64,000 nt of DNA from Manihot esculenta (Eukaryota; Streptophyta; Magnoliopsida; Malpighiales; Euphorbiaceae). The DNA is taken from contig NC_035170.2 in assembly GCF_001659605.2 (NCBI RefSeq), positions 1,674,001 to 1,738,000 of the forward strand, in the 5' to 3' direction. The notes beneath the pieces are model-generated. The model worked only from the letters and a program-made list of their open reading frames with translations, was not told the DNA's origin and did not search any database. A program made the translations under genes and the position numbers. This document shows positions 55,304-64,000 of this stretch, piece after piece. Within the stretch, counting starts at the first letter, position 1. Each line of letters starts with the position of its first letter.

Positions 55304-57383
55304 TCACCAAAACCAGGTGCGGCGGCTATCAACCGCTTTAACAGATGCATATACCAGAGGCATTCGTCCATACTCCGCCACAAATCTGTTAATGCATGTA
55401 GTTCTTCTTTCACTATGACCTCCCAAGCTACTAATTCCAGTAGATCCAATCTCAAATATCTTGCCTGCAGTGATAAATACAAGATATGTTAAGTACTCCA
55501 CAAGGAACACTGCTACGGCTTAGTTGCTCCTCTGGTGGCAGGTCACACAAAAAAGTTCACAACTCAACACAAACATTATGAAGAAAAAAAAAGGTTTAAT
55601 CAACAAATTGGTAAAGTACATCAGACATACATCTCACGCGCAATGTATTTGCACCATCAAACAGCCTTGGTGATTTGGCATTCGTGTCGGACAAACTTGA
55701 GTCAAAGTCTCTAGGGAGAAAGTGCAACTATTGTATATTCTAAACTTAAACATGAATAGCACAAGAGTCTTGAGTCATTTTCTATAGCATGTCTCCTTGA
55801 TTCGTGTCACGAACATATGGCCTTCACACTAGTACATGCTATAATAATAACAGAAAAAATAAGGTTCCATTCTTCACACCTGATTGGTTTACGTTCTGTT
55901 TTTCATGTTCTCATTTTCATTTTAGCTTTCTGCATCCTCAACATCAATAAATAAACAAAAGAAGAAAAAAAAAATCAACCATCCTGTTCGTTATTGAGAT
56001 CACATGCATTCTCTAATTTTTAACCAAACACACAAGACAGAGAGCAAAAGGGAGGGCCCATTTGAAAGGAAGGGGGAAAGAAGGGGGGGGGGGGGAGCAA
56101 TATTCAAATACTCCTGTAAATAAGTATTACATCATGCCAAGACTCATCTTAGTTTGCTATAAGGTTTATTACTCTGTTGATACCTTGATGTCTTCCTATT
56201 TTGGAGCCAGGAAGCATGTTCTGCCCTTCAGTTTTCCTTACTTTTAGTTTGAAGCTAAACCATATCTCAATGCAGAAAACAAATTAAACTAAGCTAACTT
56301 TCTACAGAACTTCATTTAAGAGAAACTATAATCCTTAAAAGATAAAATGAGAAAAACCAAATAGAAAGATATGAAGTTCTGAAGAAGAGTCATGGAAGCA
56401 TAAATAACAAGCCATAGCATCAAACAGCAAGAGTTCTTTTTTCACTAAATAGCCTGTTCCTTCACCGGTACCCATATAAACCTACAAAGTGCTCCACAAA
56501 GCATGCAACTGGAGTAAAGGTTAAATATTTGAAAGACAAAACACCATTTTGATGGGGCATTACTATGACAATAAATGAGTATGGATGAATTCTCCTCAAC
56601 CATCAAATTATTCTCTTCCATTCTCAAAAAAGCCCAACCATCAAATTATTCTCTTCCAAAACACCATTTTGATGGGGCATTACTATGACAATAAATGAGT
56701 ATGGGTGAATTCTCCTCAACCATCAAATTATTCTCTTCCATTCTCGAACAAGATTTTTTATTATTTGACAGTGAACCAACTTATCTGAGATTTAATGAAC
56801 CATATCAGACTGACATACAACCCTTGCACAATAACTTTTTCAAGTAGCATCATACTTACACAGCAGTTAGCTTGATTATTACCTTGAGCCCCAAAGGAGA
56901 GAGAGAGAGAGAGAGCATTCCATAATAATCTCTTAAAATTGGTCAAACTTGATAGAATTTTTGCACCACAAATTGTCACCACATGTTTGCATATCAAGAG
57001 ATGGAATCCAGAGAGAGAGAGAGAGAGAGAGAGAGAGCATTCCATAATAATCTCTTAAAATTGGTCAACTTGATAGAATTTTTGCACCACAAATTGTCAC
57101 CACATGTTTGCATATCAAGAGATGGAATCCAGAGAGAGAGAGAGAGAGATGGAATCCAGAGAGAGAGAGAGAGAGAGAGCATTCCATAGACTCTGCTCAA
57201 ATATCTAAGCAATATTTCCATAGACTCTGCTCAAATATCTAAGCAATATTCTTGAATAATCTCTTAAAATTGGTCAACTTGATAGAATTTTTGCACCACA
57301 AATTGTCACCACATGTTTGCATATCAAGAGATGGAATCCATTTGTCCACCTCATAATCACCTCATAATCAGGTTTCAATCCTC

Positions 57384-57414
<31 letters not shown>

Positions 57415-57594
57415 CATTCCATAGACTCCGCTCAAATATCTAAGTAATATTTCCATAGACTCTGCTCAAATATCTAAGCAATATTCTTGAATAATCTCTT
57501 AAAATTGGTCAACTTGATAGAATTTTTTCACCACATGTTTGCATATCAAGAGATGGAATCCATTTGTCCACCTCATAATCAGGTTTCAATCCTC

Positions 57595-57632
<38 letters not shown>

Positions 57633-58453
57633 ATTCCATAGACTCTGCTCAAATATCTAAGCAATATTCTTGAATAATCTCTGAAAATTGGTCAACTTGA
57701 TAGAATTTTTCCACCACAAATTGTCACCACATGTTTGCATATCAAGAGATGGAATCCATTTATCCACCTCATAATCAGGTTTCAATCCTCAGACAGTCAG
57801 ATTCCATTTTCTCAATCCCAATTCAACCTGTCTCTCATAAGACCTTGCTCTTATTACCTCATTTCAAAGATCTGATTTTTCTATTAAATAACAAACAAGC
57901 AAATCATCTGTACCACAAAAGATAAGTGAAATAGCTAAATACAAAGACAAAGTGGAAAAGATCAACTGCAACAAAGAAAACACAATCTCATCATATTACA
58001 AGGTGCCGTAAGGATGAGGAGGAAGAGCTAATTGCATCAAGTTGACTATGAGAGAAGGTAAGATGACATATAATTCCACTTTGTCTAATAGTAATATAAT
58101 TCCACTTTCTTTACACTCGCTTTAACAATTTGATAGGTGTTTTGCATGAGAAAGAACTAAAGTTTAAATTATTAAATAAAAAGGTATTCAAAAAAAATCA
58201 GAAAATGGGACAGAGAAAAACCATTAACAACTTCGACTTATATCAGATAAATAATCTACCTTTCACCCAGATAGGTGGAGCTCCAGTTGCATTTGCAATG
58301 AGAAAGGACATTGCAATATCTTCACAATTCCTGATGAACCAATTCCAAATTAAAAGGAATGGTTAGGCATGTAGATATTGAAGCTTAAGAGAGGAAAGAA
58401 CAAGCATAAGTAGCATAAGTCATGTTAAATAGAAGCACCTGTTCTTGGTTATG

Positions 58454-58485
<32 letters not shown>

Positions 58486-60717
58486 ATATAAGGTGAGATA
58501 CTTTTTGTGAAAAAAGGCTGCCTTAGAGAGTACCATGCTATATGTACCCGTCCACCAAACAGACCACCATCCGCCATATGTGAAATAATCTTTTTTACCT
58601 TCCTGCAATAAAATGCACAAAACAAAAGGACTAAGGCAAACCTAGATATCCTCCATGAAGGTGGCTGTCCAATTCCCCAAGTCAATGCTAATAGAGCATA
58701 AATACAACTAACATGAACAATTTAGCAACTATTTGATAGGCACATTCAAATTGAAAGTGGCAAATTTATATAGACTGCCTAAATTCCTTAAACACCCAAA
58801 GTGAACTAATACTGACAGTTATACTTTCACGTACAAATATACAGGTATAGGATGAGGCAAAGAGTGATGAAAATTGCCTTTTTTACTACGTTTCTTGTAA
58901 CGTCTTTCCAATAAAAATACCACATAAAAGTTTGATTCAAATGAACTAGCTTTTCATTCATAATCTTAAGCCTCCAGGTTAGATGGCCTTGCACGGTGCA
59001 TGACCAGACTAAATAGCAGGTCAAACGTTCACTTTCACTAATGCTCACGAGTTTTGATACACATAGTTTTCCCCTTAGATGCAAACTTGAAAGGATGAAA
59101 TAGAAATTATGCTGCAACAAATATAATGATAAAACTTGCCATACCAATCGATCAAACCAATGCGCACGGGGCACAAAGCCCACCATCGTATCTGGGGCAC
59201 TCTGCCAAACATTGAAAGCAAATTCCACCGAAGAGCAAGGAAATATAACATCATCATCAATTGAGAAAACAGCATCGGTCCTCAAATCCTTAATTTCTTT
59301 GAATCTATTATTCAAACTATCTTCTTTGTTGATATCAAATTTCAATTCAGCCTGCTTAGCACCTTTGGACTTTGATTGTAGAACATGATTTAGATACTTA
59401 ACAAGAGATTCTGAAGGAGGATTGGGCTCACTCCACACAATATGTATAGAATCAAGCCCAGCACAAGATGAATAGTGGGAAATTGACTGCTTCAACAGAT
59501 CATATCTCTTCCATGTGTTGATTAATATAGCATAACCTTTCCTGCACAAAAATTTGGAATCCAACACAGCTATATAAGCATCAACGTGCTCTAACATGCA
59601 TGCGTGGCATAATGATGCTAATAACACAGTTTCGAACATTTATTTACTAGCACCCTTTAATGATTATAGTAAGGCAAAAAAAAAAAAACAATCTAGTCAG
59701 TAGTCACAAAGTCAAGTGCTTAATGCAAAAATGCTACACAACTACGTATTTAAAGGCACAGAATCACATGCATGTTCGCTCAATGTTTTAGCTCCATGAA
59801 ATATCCAAAAATCTTCTCAATATATATATATACATACAAACACAAACATATAAATGAAGAAAGACTGCCCTCATTGTTTGGGCAACAGAAATCACATTAA
59901 TGGAGTAATATACAAGTAGAACAATTACCAAAACACTAACATGAGTCTTTCTACGTTAATTCAGTTTCATCATGAATAATTCCTATTTGCATAAATACGA
60001 ACAACTGATAGCAACAAGTGCCCCATTTCAACCGGCATTTCAAAATCCAATTGTGATCAGATGTTAGACAGCGAACCAGTAAAAACGTATTACTTAAACA
60101 ATCATCGAAGTAAAAAATTTTCCCCCTTTTTCCCTCCTGAATGATGTTCAACTTGCTATAATTTGAGCACAAAATTTTTCTAAATACTTCAAGCAGAAAA
60201 TTACTCAACTAAAATAAATTAAGATATTTATCGGACACTTAAGTGGATAAAATCGATAGCTTCGTTTACTAATTTGCATCAGATAAACAAAATCTATCCT
60301 CAAAATAGCGTGCTAAAGAGCGTGGAGGTTGAGTCCTCTTCAAGGCATACTGTTGAGATTTGAGAATGCTCATTGAATGAGTATTCCAATAAAGCAATAA
60401 AAGCGACTGGACTAATTACCAATTCTAAATCACCTAAATCAACAAAAGTTATAGGAGAAACAAAACAAAAAAGGAAACAACATAATTATGTTATCAAATG
60501 ATTAGTCAACTAATCACCCTGGAACAGAGAATTGATCAGCATAAACACCGTGTTTGGTCCATCTCATGAAATCCGGTGCGCGTCCAGCAAGCGCAAGCAG
60601 CGTAAAAACTATGCAACAGCAGAGTAAGAGCTTGATCTTAATAGATCCAGCGGCAGTAATTGCGAGTTGCCGAAATCTCTGCAACCCGCGACGGTTAGTC
60701 AAAAGGCTTCCTCTCAT
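55304..60717 (-). CDS. Glycosyltransferase family 64 protein (exostosin-like C-terminal fold, Golgi type II)
   Basis: Five exons on the minus strand: 60717-60518, 59541-59145, 58602-58439, 58330-58260, 55464-55304; all introns are GT-AG and all phases fit, giving 330 aa, the family length. ATG 60717 starts MRGSLLTNRRG. One signal-anchor helix lies at about residues 28-45. The catalytic domain begins YAILINTWKRYDLL and has the metal-binding DDD motif in SIDDDVIFP (near residues 160-165), GGWWSVWWTGTYSMVLS, RNCEDIAMSFL and the C-terminal EIGSTGISSLGGHSERRT (Phe replaces Tyr before it). The C-terminus ends TWFW. GT64 enzymes in plants include EPC1/GMT1, which glycosylates inositol phosphorylceramides; this copy looks closest to the 'GT64 C3' type, whose substrate is uncertain to me. 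The fourth intron is about 2.8 kb and full of repeats. Probably functional. Confidence 0.92.
56537..56760. repeat. 120-bp direct duplication in GT64 intron 4
   Basis: The segment starting CAAAACACCATTTTGATGGG at 56537 recurs at 56657 with period 120 and only one or two differences. Slippage through the repeated TCAAATTATTCTCTTCCA is a likely cause. Confidence 0.9.
56894..57790. repeat. Compound (GA)n minisatellite array in GT64 intron 4
   Basis: Five blocks, each ending in a long GAGAGA tract followed by GCATTCCATA. They share a segment of about 90 bp with CTCTTAAAATTGGTCAA, CACCACATGTTTGCATATC and AAGAGATGGAATCC. Two variants differ by insertion of AGACTCYGCTCAAATATC units. A poly-G run also lies in the same intron at about 56083-56095. 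Confidence 0.9.
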
Positions 60718-61030
60718 TACAGCCAGTGTTGCTTCTTCTTTGCTAGAATCAATCAACTCAGAGACAAGCCGATCCAGCCGCAAGACGAGACTGCAGACAA
60801 TTCAGGAAAGACGCGACCGTGCTGTCTCCGCAATAGAACAGCAGACCATTCAGTCCACTCTCAGTTTCACCTTCTTCGTCGCCGGCGCCGGGAGGGGTGC
60901 GCGATTGAGGGAGGAAACGAGAGGATGGAACGAAGAGCGAAACGGAGGGAACCAAAATGGAAAGTGTGGAGACACGTTTCGAAAGTAGATTGGCAGAATA
61001 GAGACACGGTCATGTCGGTCCTCAACTAAC
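60718..61030 (-). promoter_or_regulatory. 5'UTR and promoter-proximal region of the GT64 gene
   Basis: A GC-richer stretch upstream of ATG 60717. The frame is open upstream in-frame, but only from TTG 60783, so 60717 is the first ATG. No convincing TATA box was identified. Confidence 0.45.
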
Positions 61031-64000
61031 AGTAAGTCTTCTTTTTAATAAAATAAAAGCTTAATAACAAAAAGTATTTAATTAAATTAATTAATTAATT
61101 AAAATTTTTTAATGCCGTTTGGGTAACTTTCAAGGTCAGAGACCCGGGTGGAATCCATGAGTCTCATGTTTACTTTCTATTAATAACATTAAATAATTAA
61201 AAAAATAATATTAATGAAAATCCAATGGTAATGGTACGTGGAATCTTATCTTTCATCTTCAGAAAAAAAACTATTCTGTCAATTAATTAACTATGGAATC
61301 TTATTTTACAACTAATGCAACACTATTCAAAATATTTAAATTAAACTTACCAAATATTGAATTCTATAAAAAATATAAAAAATAATTTTGTTTTTTCCAT
61401 TTTCTATTTTTTAAGAAAATTACAGTTTTCATTCTATGCATGGAAAATACGTTCACTTATTAACAATAAATAAATCTTTTAAATTTAAAATAATAAAAAA
61501 ATTCATAACTTCCACAATTAAAAAATAACTTATTTGCAACTTAATTAATTTTACTTTTAACTTTTTTTAATTATGTACTACTAATTTATTTCCTAATAAT
61601 ATATTTAATTTAAAATATTTTTTGAAATACTTATTTAATTTTAGTCATAAGATATGATGATATATTTTTTGTTATAAAAGACTTATTGTTCATTTGGAAA
61701 ATAGTTAGAAAATAACATTTTTATTATAAAGGAAAATCGTGGAAACTATTTTCTAAATTATTATTAAATATTGAGTATATATAGGTAAAGTTAAAAGAGT
61801 TAGATGTTTCTGGATGAGTGCTTTCTTTTTTTTTCCAATTCTGTATAATGTAGACACCTTATCTATAATGAAAGGTGGATTGTTCTGCCACAAGCCAATA
61901 GTTATATCTTTATCTGGACAAACAGTTTGATTTGGACTTTCTCTAACCGAAAGTGAAGATTTATTTGGACATTTCCAAAATATTATTATGATCTTTTAAA
62001 AATTTTTAAAGATATATGTATTTCTGTTTATGAAATTTTAAAAAAATCAAAATAACCATATTTAAAAAAAAAAAGAAACGTACCTTGCCTACGTTTATTA
62101 TTAATTTTTCTCTTAAATAAGCCTTTAATATATTTTAAATTGAAAAAAATTATTAATCGGCATATAATTAATCGACATATATTTTTTAAAAAATATAAAT
62201 TTTAATTCTATAATTTAAAAAAAATTGTGTTATATAAAAGAATTTTTTTATAATTTAATATTATAGTAAGTGTATGAGTAAATCTGTGAGTTTTCAGGTT
62301 TTGCTCTCCGATTTTTAATTTTTTAATTTAAAAAAAAACTCATTAATTAATTTTTTAATTTTTTTATTAATTTTAAATATAAAATATTTTATTATTTAGT
62401 TCATATTATTTACAAAAATTTATTTAATAATTTTATAAAAAATATATTAATTAGTCTTTTTATAAAAATTAAAATTAATATAGAGATTAATTAATATATT
62501 TTTTAAAATATTATAAACACTAATTTAATTAATGTATTTTTTAAAATTAAAAAATTAATTTTTTATAATATAAAGATTAAATAATAATTTTATTTTTTTA
62601 AAATAAAAAAAGGTGTTTTTTTAGAGAAAATAAAAGTGGGCCTTTAGATGTAAATTTGGATGAATGGTCGATTAGCCCATTGAGTCATGTACTCAGTGGG
62701 TTGGTCAAACCATAGCCTGCTTTTCTCTTGCACAAACGGGACAATGGAAGCCTTCAATTAGATAATAAGAAATTTATAAACTTTTGTTATGCATGCTTTT
62801 GAATGTGACAAATTTTTATTTCTTCATATTCTTAGCCATCAAAAATCAAAGGAATTATGCCAATATGCATGATTTATGTTAACTCAAAATATAAATATAC
62901 ATTAATTTTATTTACTTTTTTAATATAAAGTTTACTATAATTATTATATTTTATGTTTAATAAAAAATAACAATATAATAAAAATATTTGACCATTCACA
63001 TAATTAATCTGATAATAAGTATATTTAAATAAATCTAAGAGGTATCGGTTTCACTCCAATATCCCATCATCATTTAAAAAAAAAAAATTTGACCACACAA
63101 TCCAATCCCACTAATAGCTTTGCTTCAAAGCTTGGCTAGCCAATCACTTTTTTAATCTCGTTTTCAAACCACTTACACATCAACACTCATGAGAACCATT
63201 GGAGGTAGGGTGTTAGATTAATTTTTAAAAAATGATTAAATCACTTTCATTTCGGAAAAAATAAAATTAATTTGACTTTTCTAAAATTAATTTACTTTTG
63301 TTTACAATTAAAGAAATAATTTATTCAATTCAGTTGGATTAAAAAAGTAATTTTGTTCATTAATTACATTTCAAATTATTTAGATATGAATTATGAAACT
63401 ATTAACCATAATTGAAATTAAACTTGAAATGATATTAAAATTAAATTAAATTTCATACGAAAAATAAATAAATTAATTAAAATTAAAATCAAACTTATTG
63501 ATTCAATCCAAATTCATTTGAAAATATTTTTCTCACTTATAGTTATTTTTAAAAATATATTAAATTATTTATTAAAAATTTCTTAAAAAATAATTAATTT
63601 TTATTAAATTTCACATCAATTTAAAATATTTATAAAATAATATTTTTGAAAGTTTTTAATTTTTTTTAAAAATATTTAATTTCAATCCATTAATTTACTA
63701 GATTAAAATTATTTAAAAATAAGAAAAATTTTAAATTATAAAAACATACTTAAAAAAACTTTATTTTACCTCCACATCCTCTAAAGTGTTAATTTCAAAA
63801 TTTATATTTAATTATTTCAATTTTTATTTTCAAATAAACCAATTCAATAACCTGGGATTGCTTACCTAATTTTGGTTAAGTGGGTCCCAACCACAGACAT
63901 CATCTATAATAATATTGGAGAAAATATAATTGTAAAAAAAATTAATAATAAGTGGCCTTGATGCAATGGGCGGCTGCATAGCACACACCATTAGTCTATT
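61031..64000. other. AT-rich intergenic DNA at the window end
   Basis: About 3 kb of very A/T-rich sequence with short AATTAATT-type words. No gene, tRNA, LTR or complete repeat structure was recognised. Confidence 0.6.

Noticed and set aside
60718..60783. Upstream extension of the GT64 first exon
   Set aside because: There is no in-frame ATG in the extension (it would start at TTG), and MRGSLLTNRRG at 60717 fits the family N-terminus.
60554..60988. Plus-strand 144-codon frame at the GT64 5' end
   Set aside because: Antisense to the first GT64 exon and 5'UTR; no recognisable domain.

Overview
The window is nuclear DNA of a eudicot plant. Evidence: GT-AG spliced genes, a cytosolic tRNA-Val, an RPP0 promoter with telo-box and site II elements, very AT-rich intergenic DNA, and full-length plant Ty3/gypsy (Tekay-type and Tat-type) and Ty1/copia retrotransposons. 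Codon style and protein similarity are compatible with Euphorbiaceae (cassava/rubber type), but this is an impression and not proven.

Layout. 1-10,800: a decayed Ty1/copia element, split by a very young 9.8-kb Tekay-type chromovirus (409-10226, 5-bp target duplication CTATA). The copia element itself sits inside the first exon of a minus-strand FAD-monooxygenase-like gene, whose 5' stub remains at 10801-10990. 12.5-18.7 kb: an intact non-RD LRR receptor kinase of the EFR/Xa21 type (LRR XII), followed by a decayed tandem duplicate of its kinase end. 19.2-22.0 kb: ribosomal stalk protein P0 with five coding exons. 22-28.4 kb: AT-rich spacer. 28.5-30.0 kb: an intronless HSPRO (Hs1pro-1-like) gene. 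30.3 kb: tRNA-Val(CAC). 31.4-49.7 kb: an older minus-strand, pol-less Tat-like element (TSD TAATA) with a broken gag, a tandem-repeat block and a spliced antisense gene of the 'putative gypsy type transposon' family. A second young Tekay-type element (32778-42589, TSD TTACT) with an intact 1,663-codon gag-pol is inserted in that antisense gene. 50.7-52.9 kb: a two-exon TPR-like gene. 55.3-60.7 kb: a five-exon GT64 glycosyltransferase on the minus strand. The rest is AT-rich spacer.

Host genes have no operon-like relationship. Each is a separate transcription unit: immune receptor, ribosome stalk, stress/defence-associated HSPRO, TPR protein of unknown role, and a Golgi-type glycosyltransferase. 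The main story is layered transposition. LTR divergence by eye gives about 33/496 for the Tat-like element, about 7/2223 for the nested Tekay copy and 5/2230 for the first Tekay copy, so the Tat-like insertion is much older than both Tekay insertions.

No wholly new biological system could be demonstrated. The best leads are the non-autonomous Tat-like element carrying an intron-containing antisense gene, a possible leader intron in the Tekay family, LTR minisatellites that differ in sequence at the same LTR position, and a young element that moved recently but has a frameshifted gag-pol.
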